Shown: positions 1 through 9,604, counted from the stretch's first letter. The stretch is 64,000 bases of DNA from Segnochrobactrum spirostomi (GCF_009600605.1 NZ_VWNA01000001.1:3210501-3274500), one strand, 5' to 3'. Numbers and translations: made by a program. The notes: generated from the sequence alone by a model not told the origin.

Positions 1-179
1 CACAAAGACTTCACGTTTTCCGGCGCGCCGGCAGGCCCCGGATGTTCTTTCTCTCTCGTCGGCTCGTTGCGCGTGCGTGCGGCGGCCGGAAGCGGAACCA
101 AGCTCGGTGCCCGCGATTATCGCTGCGTCTCGACTATCCGCCGGTCGGTTGGGTCGGCGGCGGCGAACCGAGAGGCACG

Positions 180-1751
180 ATGCTCAAGCGACGCGAATTC
201 CTGATCGGGGCGGCCGCGCTGCCGCTCGTGGCGATGCCGCTCGGAGGCTTGTTCGGGCCGCGCGAGCGCGGCGGCGATGCCGAGGCCGAGGACGCTCCGG
301 GGGCGGTCGGGCCGCAGCCTTTCGATGCGGGAAATGTCCGCGCGCTCGCCCGCGCCCTCGCCCAGAAGCCCTACAAGAAGCCGGCCGCCAACCTCCCGAC
401 GCCCTACGACAAGCTGAGCTACGACGACTATCGGGCGATCCGCTTCAATCCCGAGCGCGCGATCTGGAAGGGGGAGAACCGGGGCTTCGAGCTCCAGCTC
501 TTCCACCGCGGCTTCCTGTTCCAGGATCGGGTCGACGTCTTCCTCGTCGCCGACGGCATGGCCCAATCCATCACCTATCGGCCCGATCTCTTCGTCTTCG
601 AACGCGGCGTGAAGCCGCCCGCGGCCGGCCAGGACCTCGGCTTCTCCGGGTTCCGCCTACATGGCCCGATCAACCGCGCCGATTATTTCGACGAGATCGC
701 CGTGTTCCAGGGTGCGAGCTATTTTCGCGCGGTGGCGAAAGGCCAAGTCTACGGCCTGTCCGCGCGCGGCCTCGCGATCAACACCGCTGACGCGGCGGGC
801 GAGGAATTCCCGGCCTTCCGCGCCTTCTGGATCGAGCGGCCGGAACCGGGGGCGAACTCGGTTGTCGTCCACGCGGTGCTCGACAGCCCGAGCGCGGCCG
901 CGGCCTATCGCTTCACCATCCGCCCCGGCGAGGAGACCGTGTTCGACGTCGAGACCGCGATCTATCCGCGCGTCGATCTCGACAAGGCCGGGCTCGCCCC
1001 GCTGACCTCCATGTTCTTCTTCGATGCCGACGACCGCCGTGGCGTGGACGATTTCCGTCCCGCCGTTCACGACAGCGACGGCCTCCTCATGCAGACCGGG
1101 CGCGGCGAGACCTTGTGGCGCCCGGTGACCAACCCGAGCGAGCTTCAGCTCAGCGCCTTTGCCGACGCGAACCCGCGCGGTTTCGGCCTGATGCAGCGCA
1201 ACACCGATTTCGGCCATTATGAGGATCTCGAGGCGGCCTACGAGCGGCGGCCGAGCGCCTGGATCGAACCGATCGGCGATTGGGGCGAGGGCACCGTGCA
1301 ACTCGTCGAGATCCCAACCGACGAGGAGATCCACGACAACATCGTCGCCTTCTGGCGCCCCAAGGGCACACTCAAGGCGAAGTCCGAGTACACCAAGACC
1401 TACCGCCTGCATTGGCGCGCCGGCGACCAGACCGGCGCCGGGCTTGCCCGCGCGATGCAGACCCGGGCCGGGGCCGCGCCGCGGCGACCCGAGGGCGACC
1501 GCATCTTCGTCGTCGATTTCGTCGGCGACAGCTTGAAGGACATCGCCCCCGACGCGGCCCCGAAGGCCGACGTCTCGACCTCGGCCGGCCAACTCCACGA
1601 CATCGTCGTCGAGCGGCTGCCTGGCGCGAACGCCTGGCGCCTGAGCGCCCAATTGGATACCGGGGGCGCCCCGCTGGCGGAACTCAAGGCGCGGCTCCTC
1701 GTCGGCGACAAGCCGGTCACAGAAACATGGGTGTTCCGATGGACGGCGTGA
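180..1751 (+). CDS. opgG: Periplasmic glucan biosynthesis protein OpgG/MdoG
   Basis: Periplasmic protein required to make osmoregulated periplasmic glucans (branched beta-glucans), acting after the OpgH synthase. The 523-residue product begins with a Tat-type signal: residues 3-8 read KRREFL, followed by a hydrophobic stretch to about residue 27. The mature part has the beta-sandwich MdoG signature, for example PYDKLSYDDYRAIRF near residue 65 and the ERP block in the middle. The frame is open further upstream, but that extension is Arg-rich and unlike the family; the ATG at 180 puts the Tat motif at the N-terminus. The 3' end overlaps opgH by 13 bases, so the two are translationally coupled. 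A Tat leader resembles OpgD, so an OpgD-like name is possible, but the pairing with opgH favours OpgG. Confidence 0.93.
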   Translation: MLKRREFLIGAAALPLVAMPLGGLFGPRERGGDAEAEDAPGAVGPQPFDAGNVRALARALAQKPYKKPAANLPTPYDKLSYDDYRAIRFNPERAIWKGENRGFELQLFHRGFLFQDRVDVFLVADGMAQSITYRPDLFVFERGVKPPAAGQDLGFSGFRLHGPINRADYFDEIAVFQGASYFRAVAKGQVYGLSARGLAINTADAAGEEFPAFRAFWIERPEPGANSVVVHAVLDSPSAAAAYRFTIRPGEETVFDVETAIYPRVDLDKAGLAPLTSMFFFDADDRRGVDDFRPAVHDSDGLLMQTGRGETLWRPVTNPSELQLSAFADANPRGFGLMQRNTDFGHYEDLEAAYERRPSAWIEPIGDWGEGTVQLVEIPTDEEIHDNIVAFWRPKGTLKAKSEYTKTYRLHWRAGDQTGAGLARAMQTRAGAAPRRPEGDRIFVVDFVGDSLKDIAPDAAPKADVSTSAGQLHDIVVERLPGANAWRLSAQLDTGGAPLAELKARLLVGDKPVTETWVFRWTA

Positions 1752-4006
1752 GGTTGCGCCTCGAGCGGGCAGGGGAGGCCGACGGCCTGGTACCGCGGCT
1801 CGCAGATTTCCGCGCGCTTCCCGACGAAGCGCCGCTCTCGATGCCGGTGCAATCCCTGCGGAGTGAAGCCCGCGCCCGCCCACTCGGTCCCAACGCGATT
1901 GCCGGGCGGCGGCTTCTCGTGCTCGGGGCGGCCTTCGCCGTCTGCGTCGCGGGCGCGTTTGGCATGTACGAGGTGCTGGTCGTCGGCGGCCTGACGGTGC
2001 TCGAAGACGTCGTTCTCGTGCTCTACGTGCTGCTGTTCGGCTGGATCGCGCTGTCGGTCGCAAGTGCGGTCGGTGGATTTCTGGCGATCGTCGCGGGGTC
2101 GAACCGCCTCGGCATCGACCCGGCGGCGCCGCTGCCGCCGCTCGCGAGCCGCACCGCTCTCCTGATGCCGACCTACAACGAGGATCCCGCCCGCGTCTTC
2201 GCCGCGCTCCAGGCGATGCACGAGGAGATCGCGGCGGCAGGCCGGCTCGACGCCTTCGACTTCTTCATCCTGAGCGATACCACCGATCCCGCCGTCTGGC
2301 TCGCCGAAGAGGCGGCCTTCCTGCGCCTGCGTGCCGAGGTCGAGAGCCGCGGACGCGAGCAAGTCTTCTACCGCCGCCGCCGCGACAACACCGAACGCAA
2401 GGCCGGCAACATCGCCGAGTGGGTGCAGCGCTTCGGCGGCGCCTATGATCACATGCTGATCCTCGACGCCGACAGCATCATGACCGCGGACGCCGTCGTC
2501 CGCCTCGCCGAGGCGATGGAGCGCCATCCGACGGCGGCCTTGATCCAGACCTTACCGGTCCTCGTCAGCGGACGAACGTTGTTCGCGCGGCTCCAGCAAT
2601 TCGCCGGCCGGGTCTACGGGCCCCTGATCGCACAGGGCATTGCCTGGTGGCACGGACCGGACGGCAATTATTGGGGCCACAACGCCATCATCCGGGTGGC
2701 GCCGTTCGCGGCCCATGCCGGCTTGCCCCACATCGAAGGCCGTAAGCCGTTCGGTGGCCACATCATGAGCCACGATTTCGTCGAGGCGGCGCTGATGCGG
2801 CGCGCCGGCTGGAGCATCCACATGGTGCCGGGTCTGCCCGGCAGCTACGAGGAGAGCCCGCCCTCGCTGATCGACTTCGCAGCCCGCGACCGCCGCTGGT
2901 GTCAGGGCAATCTGCAACATCTCGCCGTGCTGCCGGCGCGCGGGCTCCATTGGGTGAGCCGCATCCACTTCCTCGTCGGCGTCGGGGCCTATCTCAGCGC
3001 GCCCCTGTGGCTCCTGTTCCTCGCCGTCGGCATGGCGCTCGCACTCCAGGCGCGCTTCGTGCCGCCGGATTATTTCTCCAAGGATTTCTCGCTGTTTCCC
3101 ACCTGGCCCGCCCAGGACCCGGTGCTCGCCGCCTGGATGTTCGCGGCGACGATGGGATGTTTGGTGCTGCCGAAATTCATGGGGCTCGCCCTTGTGATCG
3201 GGCGGGAGCGCCGCGCCTTCGGCGGCGCGTTCGCGACGTTGGCGGGCGTCGTCGTCGAGATCGTGCTCTCGGCCCTGGTGGCGCCGATTATGATGCTGCT
3301 GCAGTCCGCCGCCGTCGTCGACATCCTGATCGGCCGCGACGCCGGCTGGTCGGCGCAGCGCCGCGACGACGGCCGCGTTCCGTTCGGCGCGATCGCGCGG
3401 CGGCACGCCATGCACACCCTCGTCGGGCTCGCGACGGCGGTCGCCTCCTATCTCATCGCGCTACCGCTGTTCCTCTGGATGCTACCGGTGACGCTCGGCC
3501 TCATCCTCTCGATTCCGTTGTCGGCTTGGACCGGCTCGCGGTGGGCGGGGCAGGGGATCGGCCGGCTCGGCCTCCTGCGGACGCCCGAGGAACGGGCACC
3601 GCCGCCGGTCCTTCTGCGGGTCGCCGAACTCCAGGCGCTCTATGCCGAAACGGGCACCCCGTCCGACCCCATCGCCCGCCTCGCTGGCGACCCCGCGCTT
3701 GCGGCGGCCCATCTCGCGATGCTGCCGCCGCCGTCCTGGCGGCGCGGACCGGCCATCCGGACCGACCTCCTCGCCGGCTTCGTCAAACTCGCCGAGGCGG
3801 CGACGCTCGCCGAGGCGGAGCGGGCGCTCGATGCCAAGGAACTCGCCGCCGTGCTGGCCGACCCGGACGGCTTCGCGGCCCTGATCGCGGCGGCGCGCCG
3901 GGCTCAGATCTTCGACGTGCCGCCTACGTCGATGGTTCCGACGTCAGCCCGTCGGCCCTCGTCCGGATCGCCCCGGGATGCCGCGTTGGCCGTCACCGCA
4001 TCGTGA
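1739..4006 (+). CDS. opgH: Glucans biosynthesis glucosyltransferase OpgH/MdoH
   Basis: Inner-membrane family 2 glycosyltransferase that polymerises UDP-glucose into the linear beta-1,2-glucan backbone of periplasmic glucans. The 755-residue protein has two N-terminal membrane segments (about 58-76 and 91-118). A cytoplasmic GT-A domain follows, with MPTYNED at 143-149, the metal-binding LDADS at 242-246 and the processive-type RDRRWCQGN near 383-391. Several C-terminal membrane helices then form the export part. The chosen ATG lies inside the opgG stop region; a later ATG at 1841 (MPVQSLR) is the alternative. The C-terminal roughly 100 residues are soluble, as in other OpgH proteins. Confidence 0.95.
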   Translation: MDGVRLRLERAGEADGLVPRLADFRALPDEAPLSMPVQSLRSEARARPLGPNAIAGRRLLVLGAAFAVCVAGAFGMYEVLVVGGLTVLEDVVLVLYVLLFGWIALSVASAVGGFLAIVAGSNRLGIDPAAPLPPLASRTALLMPTYNEDPARVFAALQAMHEEIAAAGRLDAFDFFILSDTTDPAVWLAEEAAFLRLRAEVESRGREQVFYRRRRDNTERKAGNIAEWVQRFGGAYDHMLILDADSIMTADAVVRLAEAMERHPTAALIQTLPVLVSGRTLFARLQQFAGRVYGPLIAQGIAWWHGPDGNYWGHNAIIRVAPFAAHAGLPHIEGRKPFGGHIMSHDFVEAALMRRAGWSIHMVPGLPGSYEESPPSLIDFAARDRRWCQGNLQHLAVLPARGLHWVSRIHFLVGVGAYLSAPLWLLFLAVGMALALQARFVPPDYFSKDFSLFPTWPAQDPVLAAWMFAATMGCLVLPKFMGLALVIGRERRAFGGAFATLAGVVVEIVLSALVAPIMMLLQSAAVVDILIGRDAGWSAQRRDDGRVPFGAIARRHAMHTLVGLATAVASYLIALPLFLWMLPVTLGLILSIPLSAWTGSRWAGQGIGRLGLLRTPEERAPPPVLLRVAELQALYAETGTPSDPIARLAGDPALAAAHLAMLPPPSWRRGPAIRTDLLAGFVKLAEAATLAEAERALDAKELAAVLADPDGFAALIAAARRAQIFDVPPTSMVPTSARRPSSGSPRDAALAVTAS

Positions 4007-4170
4007 CATGTTGCTGGCCCGGCACCTGTCGCAAACGTCTTCAACTTGTCATCGTCGCCGTCTTCGTCCACCTCATCGTCTTGGACTTGTCGCATCGGGC
4101 CATTAGACGGAAGGGTCATCCGTCGCGAATCCGCCGGCGAGCCGCGTCGGCCTTGGAGTGTATCGCTGTC
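4007..4170. other. Intergenic region between opgH and the UDP-glucose dehydrogenase gene
   Basis: This stretch is less GC-biased than its neighbours. The downstream frame stays open across it, but the translation is low-complexity and unlike any dehydrogenase N-terminus, so I read it as non-coding leader. I see no clear terminator hairpin and no confident promoter. The downstream gene may therefore be read from opgGH or from a weak promoter here. Confidence 0.4.
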
Positions 4171-5478
4171 ATGAAGATCGCCGTGTTGGGCGCAGGCTAT
4201 GTGGGCCTGGTGTCGGGAGCGTGCTTCGCCGATTTCGGCCACGAAGTGACGTGCGTCGACACCGACCCGGCGAAGATCGAGAGCCTGCGCGCCGGCCGCA
4301 TCCCGATCTTCGAACCGGGCCTCGACGATATCGTCGAACGCAACGTGAAGAGCGATCAGCTTCGCTTCACCAGCGACACCGCCGCGGCGGTCGCCGGGGT
4401 CGACGTCGTGTTCATCGCGGTCGGCACGCCGTCGCGGCGTGGCGACGGCCGGGCCGATCTCACCTATGTCTACGCCGCCGCCGAGGACATCGCCCGGGCG
4501 GTGAGCGGCTTCACCGTCATCGTCACCAAATCGACCGTGCCCGTCGGCACCGGCGATGCCGTCGAGCGCATCATCCGCGATGCCGTGCCGGAGGCGGACG
4601 TCGCCGTCGTCTCCAACCCGGAATTCCTGCGCGAGGGCGCGGCGATCGAGGACTTCAAGCGGCCCGACCGCATCGTCATCGGGCTCGAGGACGAGCGCGC
4701 CCGCGCGGTGATGGCCGAGGTCTACCGGCCGCTCTTCGTCAACCAGGCGCCGGTGATGTTCACCCGCCGCCGCACCGCCGAGCTCATCAAGTACGCGGCG
4801 AACGCCTTCCTCGCGACCAAGATCACCTTCATCAACGAGATGGCCGATCTCTGCGAGGCGGTCGGCGCCAACGTGCAGGAAGTCGCCCGCGGCATCGGCC
4901 TCGACAACCGCATCGGCTCGAAGTTCCTCCACGCCGGCCCGGGATTCGGCGGGTCCTGCTTCCCGAAGGACACCCGCGCCCTGTTGGAGACGGCCCGGGA
5001 AGCCGGTACGCCGAGCCAGATCGTCGAGGCGGTGATCGCCGTCAACGAAGGCCGCCGCCGCCGCATGGCGGACAAGGTGGTGCGCGCCTGTGGCGGCTCG
5101 GTCGCGGGCAAGACGATCGCCGTGCTCGGCCTCACCTTCAAGCCGAACACCGACGACATGCGCGAGAGCCCGGCGATCGACATCGTCGGCGCACTCCAGG
5201 ACGCGGGCGCCCATATCCGCGCCCACGATCCCGAAGGCATGGAGCAGGCGGCGCGGGTGCTCGAGGACGTCGAGTTCACGAGCGGGCCCTATGCCTGCGC
5301 CACCGGGGCCGATGCGGTCGTCCTCGTCACCGAGTGGAACGCCTACCGCGCCCTCGACCTCGGCCGCCTCAAGGAGGCGATGGCGATCCCGATCTTCGTC
5401 GATCTGCGCAACGTCTATCGCCGCTCCGAGGTCGAGCGGCACGGCTTCACCTACGCGGACGTCGGCCGCGGCGGGTGA
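4171..5478 (+). CDS. UDP-glucose 6-dehydrogenase
   Basis: Oxidises UDP-glucose to UDP-glucuronate with two NAD+, supplying glucuronate for polysaccharides. The 435-residue length is normal for the short bacterial class. The N-terminal Rossmann motif GAGYVG is at residues 7-12. The catalytic cysteine is Cys263 in the signature GFGGSCFPKD. The C-terminal NAD/UDP-binding domain carries TFKPNTDDMRESP. The ATG at 4171 places the Rossmann strand right at the N-terminus. It lies directly downstream of opgGH on the same strand, and both use UDP-glucose; whether glucuronate modifies the glucans is only a guess. Gene names used for this family are ugd, udg and rkpK; the sequence does not decide between them. 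Confidence 0.95.
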   Translation: MKIAVLGAGYVGLVSGACFADFGHEVTCVDTDPAKIESLRAGRIPIFEPGLDDIVERNVKSDQLRFTSDTAAAVAGVDVVFIAVGTPSRRGDGRADLTYVYAAAEDIARAVSGFTVIVTKSTVPVGTGDAVERIIRDAVPEADVAVVSNPEFLREGAAIEDFKRPDRIVIGLEDERARAVMAEVYRPLFVNQAPVMFTRRRTAELIKYAANAFLATKITFINEMADLCEAVGANVQEVARGIGLDNRIGSKFLHAGPGFGGSCFPKDTRALLETAREAGTPSQIVEAVIAVNEGRRRRMADKVVRACGGSVAGKTIAVLGLTFKPNTDDMRESPAIDIVGALQDAGAHIRAHDPEGMEQAARVLEDVEFTSGPYACATGADAVVLVTEWNAYRALDLGRLKEAMAIPIFVDLRNVYRRSEVERHGFTYADVGRGG

Positions 5479-5560
5479 GGCGGGGGCGCTCCCGCTTGCG
5501 GTGCGGTCCGTTCGCTCCCATCTCAGGCGTCCGACCATGACACAGCGGAGCGCTCTGCCG

Positions 5561-6358
5561 ATGATCGACACTAAGAAGCTTCTCGACCAGTTCCTCGGTG
5601 CCGGCGCGTCGGGACAGATGGCGGGCGATCCGCTCGGGTCGATCGGCAAGGCGCTCCAGGGCGGGCTCGGCTCGCTCGCCGGCGGGGCTCAGGACGCGCT
5701 CGGCAACAAGGGGGCTCTCGGCGGGCTCGCCGGCGGCGCGGTCGCGGGCGGCCTCGTCTCGATCCTGCTCGGCTCCAAGTCCGCCCGCAAGATCGGCGGC
5801 AAGGTGCTGACCTATGGCGGCCTCGCCGCCGTCGGGGCCATCGCCTACAGCGCCTACCGCAACTGGCAGGCCGGCCAAGGCGCGGCCGGCACGCCTGCGG
5901 CCCCGGCCGGCGGCCCCGCGACGGTCTCGGGGCCGGCCGCCGCCCCCGCGCTGCCGCCGCCGGGCACGCCGTTCGATCCCGCCAGCGCCCCCGGTGGCGA
6001 GGCGGCGCTCGCCCATACGATCGTCCACGCCATGATCGTCGCCGCGAAAGCCGACGGCCACGTCGATGACGCCGAGCGTGCCCGCATCCTCAAGCAACTC
6101 GGCGAGATCGGCCTCGACGGCGACGAGCGTGCCTTCCTCGACGCCGAGCTTTCGAAGCCCCTCGACATCGACGGCGTGGTCGCGAGCGCGACGACGCCCG
6201 AACTCGCCGCCGAGATCTATGCTGCCTCCCTCATCGCCGTGACGGCGGACGCCCCGGTTGGCCGCGCTTATCTCGACCTTCTGGCCGCCCGCCTGAAGCT
6301 CGACCCGGGCCTCAAATCGGCGCTCGAGGCGGCGGTGACGGAACACCTGGCCGCCTGA
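5561..6358 (+). CDS. DUF533/TerB-like inner-membrane-associated protein
   Basis: The 265-residue protein resembles the DUF533 (YebE-type) family, whose C-terminal part is a TerB-like all-helical domain; the function is unknown. The N-terminus MIDTKKLLDQFLG is typical of the family. A Gly/Ala/Leu-rich stretch (about 25-110) holds one likely membrane segment. An Ala/Pro linker follows, then a helical acidic domain from about 145 with AKADGHVDDAERARI, the TerB signature. The start at 5561 has GGAG ten bases upstream; an in-frame ATG at 5537 lacks this. It follows the UDP-glucose dehydrogenase gene by about 80 bases and could share its transcript. Homologues are sometimes labelled tellurite resistance, but nothing here supports that role. 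Confidence 0.85.
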   Translation: MIDTKKLLDQFLGAGASGQMAGDPLGSIGKALQGGLGSLAGGAQDALGNKGALGGLAGGAVAGGLVSILLGSKSARKIGGKVLTYGGLAAVGAIAYSAYRNWQAGQGAAGTPAAPAGGPATVSGPAAAPALPPPGTPFDPASAPGGEAALAHTIVHAMIVAAKADGHVDDAERARILKQLGEIGLDGDERAFLDAELSKPLDIDGVVASATTPELAAEIYAASLIAVTADAPVGRAYLDLLAARLKLDPGLKSALEAAVTEHLAA

Positions 6359-6420
6359 ACGGGGATCGCGGTGGCCATTCCGATTGCCCCGGTGCGGCGG
6401 CTCGGTTTAGAACGCCTCGC

Positions 6421-7194
6421 ATGTCCAACGTTTCCTTGCCCGACGACGGCGGGGCGCGCCGGCGGCTCGACCTCGAGCTCGTCGCCCGCGCCCTCGCACC
6501 GAGCCGCGCCCGCGCCCAGGATCTGATCCGTCGCGGGCTCGTTTCCGTCTCCGGCGCAGTCGTCGCAAAACCCGGTCTCCTCGTCGATGCGGCGACGCCG
6601 GTCGCGCTCTCCGCCGAGGCGCCGGACTGGGTCTCGCGGGCGGCGGAGAAGCTCGTCGCCGGCCTCGATCATTTCGGCTTCGATCCGGCGGGCCTGAACG
6701 CCCTCGATCTCGGCGCTTCGACCGGCGGCTTCACCGAGGTGCTGCTCTCCCGCGGAGCCGCCGCGGTGCTCGCGATCGACGTCGGCCACGGGCAGATCCA
6801 TCCGAGGATCGCGAGCGACGCCCGCGTCCATGTTCGGGAAGGGCTCAATGCCCGCGATCTCGCCGGCACCGACCTGCCGTGGCCGATCGGTGTCGTCGTC
6901 TCCGACATGAGCTTCATCTCGCTCAAGCTCGCGCTTCCGCCGGCGCTCGCGCTCGCGGCGCCGGGGGCGTTCGGCGTCTTCCTCGTCAAGCCGCAATTCG
7001 AGGTCGGCCGCGCCTTCGTCGGCAAGGGCGGCGTGGTGCGCGACGCCGCGAAGGCGGACGCGACCGCGGCGGAGATCGCCGCCTGGCTCGGCACCGTCGC
7101 GGGCTGGCGGCCGCTCGGCCTCGCCCCGTCGCCGATCGCCGGTGGCGACGGCAATCGTGAATTCCTCCTCGGTGCGGTGAAGGACCCGTCATGA
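6421..7194 (+). CDS. tlyA: TlyA family ribosomal RNA 2'-O-methyltransferase
   Basis: Predicted SAM-dependent methyltransferase that 2'-O-methylates cytidines in 16S/23S rRNA; older entries call the family haemolysin A. The 257-residue protein starts with an S4 RNA-binding domain (about 12-75, LARALAPSRARAQDLIRRGL). An FtsJ-like Rossmann domain follows, with the SAM motif LDLGASTGGFTE near 94-106. The conserved blocks VVSDMSFISLKLALP and LVKPQFEVGR come next. Length and domain order match the family. It overlaps the next gene by four bases (ATGA), so the two RNA methyltransferases are translationally coupled. Confidence 0.93.
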   Translation: MSNVSLPDDGGARRRLDLELVARALAPSRARAQDLIRRGLVSVSGAVVAKPGLLVDAATPVALSAEAPDWVSRAAEKLVAGLDHFGFDPAGLNALDLGASTGGFTEVLLSRGAAAVLAIDVGHGQIHPRIASDARVHVREGLNARDLAGTDLPWPIGVVVSDMSFISLKLALPPALALAAPGAFGVFLVKPQFEVGRAFVGKGGVVRDAAKADATAAEIAAWLGTVAGWRPLGLAPSPIAGGDGNREFLLGAVKDPS

Positions 7195-8432
7195 ACGAGA
7201 TCGTCACCATCGCCCGGGTCGGCCATCGCGGCGACGGCATCGCCGACACGCCCGCCGGCCCGCTCTACGTGCCCTACACGCTGCCCGGCGAGGTCGTCTC
7301 GGTCGAGCGCCGCGGCACCCGTGCCGATCTCGCGGCGATCGAGCAGCCGTCGCCGGCCCGTATTTCGCCCGCCTGCCGGCATTTCGGCACCTGCGGCGGC
7401 TGCCTGCTCCAGCATTGGCGCGGCGACGATTATGCCGCGTGGAAGCGCGATCTGGTCGCCGCCACCCTCGCCGAGGCGGGCCTCGAGGTCGCCGTCGATC
7501 CCCTCGTGCCGGGCCGGCCGGGCATGCGCCGCCGCCTTGCGCTGACCGCCGTGCGGGCGGGGCGCGGCATACTCCTCGGCTTCAGCGAGCGTCAGGCGCA
7601 TCGCATTGTGGACATCGCCGAGTGCCCGATCGCGATGCCGGCGCTCGTCGCCGCCTTGCCCGGCCTCAAGACGCTCGCCGCCGATCTGCTCGGCCGCAAG
7701 GACCCGCTGCGCCTCGTCGTCACCGCGACCGCCGAGGGCCTCGACATCGCGGCGACGGGCGCGCGGAAGATCGATCCCCGCACCCACGGCGAGATCGTTG
7801 GCCGCCTGCTCGCCGGCGATTATGGCCGCGCGGCCCGTCTCAGCGTCGAGGGCGAGGTCGTCATCGCCCCGCGTCAACCGATGGTCGACGTCGACGGCGT
7901 GATGGTCGCGCTGCCGCCGGGCGGTTTCCTCCAGGCCGTCGCCGAGGCCGAGACCGCCATGGCGGCGCGGGTGATCGAGGGCATCGGCGGGGCCCGCCGG
8001 ATCCTCGATCTGTTCGCCGGAATCGGCACCTTCTCCCTCCGCCTCGCCCGCTCCGGCGCCGTTCACGCGGTCGACGGCGATGCGGCGGCGATCGGGGCGC
8101 TCGCCGAGGCGCGCCGCCGCGCCGCCGATCGCCATCCGGTGGCGACCGAGGTGCGCGACCTCTTCCGCCGCCCGTTCCAGGGCAAGGAACTGGAGCGCTT
8201 CGACGCGGTGGTGTTCGACCCGCCCTTCGCCGGCGCCAAGCTCCAGGCGGAGATGCTCGCCGTCTCCAAGGTGCCGACCATCGTCGCGGTGTCGTGCAAT
8301 CCGGCCACGCTCGGCCGCGATCTCGCCATCCTGGTCGCAGGCGGCTACCGGGTGACGCGCGTCACGCCGATCGACCAGTTCCTCTGGTCGCCGCATGTCG
8401 AGGTGGTCGCCACGCTCTCCCGTCCGCGCTGA
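7191..8432 (+). CDS. Class I SAM-dependent RNA (uracil-5) methyltransferase, RlmD/TrmA family
   Basis: A 413-residue TrmA/RlmCD-type enzyme that makes 5-methyluridine in rRNA or tRNA through a cysteine-uracil adduct. It opens with a short TRAM-like domain (residues 1-50). The [4Fe-4S] cysteines follow at 62, 68 and 71 (CRHFGTCGGC), with a fourth near 146 (AECPIAM). The SAM motif is DLFAGIGTF, the FDPPFAG block is present, and the catalytic cysteine is Cys369 in VSCNPATL. The usual general-base glutamate near the C-terminus lies in the HVEVVATLSR end block. The substrate base (U747, U1939 or U54) cannot be told from sequence alone. Start codon ATG overlaps the tlyA stop. Confidence 0.9.
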   Translation: MNEIVTIARVGHRGDGIADTPAGPLYVPYTLPGEVVSVERRGTRADLAAIEQPSPARISPACRHFGTCGGCLLQHWRGDDYAAWKRDLVAATLAEAGLEVAVDPLVPGRPGMRRRLALTAVRAGRGILLGFSERQAHRIVDIAECPIAMPALVAALPGLKTLAADLLGRKDPLRLVVTATAEGLDIAATGARKIDPRTHGEIVGRLLAGDYGRAARLSVEGEVVIAPRQPMVDVDGVMVALPPGGFLQAVAEAETAMAARVIEGIGGARRILDLFAGIGTFSLRLARSGAVHAVDGDAAAIGALAEARRRAADRHPVATEVRDLFRRPFQGKELERFDAVVFDPPFAGAKLQAEMLAVSKVPTIVAVSCNPATLGRDLAILVAGGYRVTRVTPIDQFLWSPHVEVVATLSRPR

Positions 8433-8625
8433 CCGACGGGTAGCCGACCAGCGGTTCGGCCCGCCGGCGGGCGTGAGCCGCTCGCAGCCCGAGCACGCTG
8501 AAGCCCGCCGCTTCGGGGCCTCAGGTGCCAAAGCGAGCAGTTCACTTTTTCGTTGCCCGCTCGCGCGCCGTTCTGCGATGAGAGCCGCCGTTCCCCAGGC
8601 CGCGGCTTTCTTGTGGAGACGACGC

Positions 8626-9531
8626 GTGCAGCAGATCGTGATGATCGTCCTCTATCTCGTCATCGGCGTGCTGCTGCGCTTGAGCGGCCGGCTGCCCGAG
8701 GATGCCTCGAAGGTGCTGTCGGGTTGGGTCATCAACGTCGCCCTGCCGGCGGCGGCGCTCGAAAGCATGCACGGTCTGGAGACGCGCCCCGATTGGTGGT
8801 TCGCCGCCGCGACGCCGTGGATCGGCGTCGTCGTCTCGGTCCTGGTGATGGTGCCGCTCTGCCGCGCCCTCGGCTGGTCTCGGGGCAGGGCGGGGGCGCT
8901 GATCCTGGTCGCAGGCTGGGGCAACACGTCCTTCGTCGGTCTGCCGATGATCGCCGCCTTCGCCGGCAGCCAATGGCTCGGCCTCGGCATCGTCATCGAC
9001 CTGTTCGGGTCCTATTTGGCGCTGTCGACCCTCGGCCTCGCCATCGCGGCGGTGGCGAGCGAAGGGCGGCTCGATCTGCGCGCCGTGGTGAAGCGCATCG
9101 TCACCTTTCCGCCCTTCATCGCCATTCTGGTCGCCTTCGCGACCAATCACGTGGCGCGGCCGGTCTGGCTCGACGACCTGATCACGGCGCTCTCCGGCAC
9201 GCTCACCCCGTTGGCCCTCGCCGCCGTCGGCTTCGCGCTCCGGTTCGATCAGGTGATGAACCGCCTCGCGCCGCTCGGCGTCGGGCTCGTCTACCGGCTT
9301 GGCGTCGCGCCGCTCCTCCTCATCGGGCTCTATGCGCTGCTCGGGCGGACCGGCGACATGGTCGGGAAGGTCGCCATGCTGGAGATGGCGATGCCGCCGA
9401 TGCTCGGGGCGAGCGTGATCGCGATGAACAGCGATCTCGAGCCGGATCTCATCGCCTCGCTCATCGGCATCGGCGTGCCGCTCTCCATGCTCACGTCGTG
9501 GGCCTGGTGGTCGCTGATTTCCACGTTCTAG
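8626..9531 (+). CDS. AEC (auxin efflux carrier) family transporter
   Basis: Ten-helix secondary transporter of the AEC family, whose bacterial members move malate/malonate or other organic acids. The 301-residue product has five hydrophobic helices, a central break, then five more. The N-terminal half carries the family pattern with LPAAALE and GWGNTSFVGLPM. I chose the GTG at 8626 because GGAG lies seven bases before it and the length then matches the family's roughly 300 residues. The frame also contains an ATG at 8578, giving 16 extra residues with a basic patch. The substrate is not predictable. The AT-rich iron-control region begins just beyond its stop codon. Confidence 0.88.
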   Translation: MQQIVMIVLYLVIGVLLRLSGRLPEDASKVLSGWVINVALPAAALESMHGLETRPDWWFAAATPWIGVVVSVLVMVPLCRALGWSRGRAGALILVAGWGNTSFVGLPMIAAFAGSQWLGLGIVIDLFGSYLALSTLGLAIAAVASEGRLDLRAVVKRIVTFPPFIAILVAFATNHVARPVWLDDLITALSGTLTPLALAAVGFALRFDQVMNRLAPLGVGLVYRLGVAPLLLIGLYALLGRTGDMVGKVAMLEMAMPPMLGASVIAMNSDLEPDLIASLIGIGVPLSMLTSWAWWSLISTF

Positions 9532-9541
9532 GGCCAATCGA

Positions 9542-9558
9542 ATTAGGATGACTCTAAA
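9542..9558 (+). promoter_or_regulatory. Candidate Irr box (iron control element) 1
   Basis: The 17 bases match 13 of 17 positions of the ICE/Irr-box consensus as I recall it (TTTAGAATAATTCTAAA); the right half-site TCTAAA is perfect. It lies in a sudden AT-rich island of about 90 bases in an otherwise very GC-rich sequence, ahead of an iron-uptake gene cluster. Irr is the haem-responsive iron regulator of Hyphomicrobiales. The match was made by eye. Confidence 0.5.
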
Positions 9559-9604
9559 CTAAGTTGGGCCATTTGATCTGGCTCAACCTGCATCGCACCT
9601 TGAA

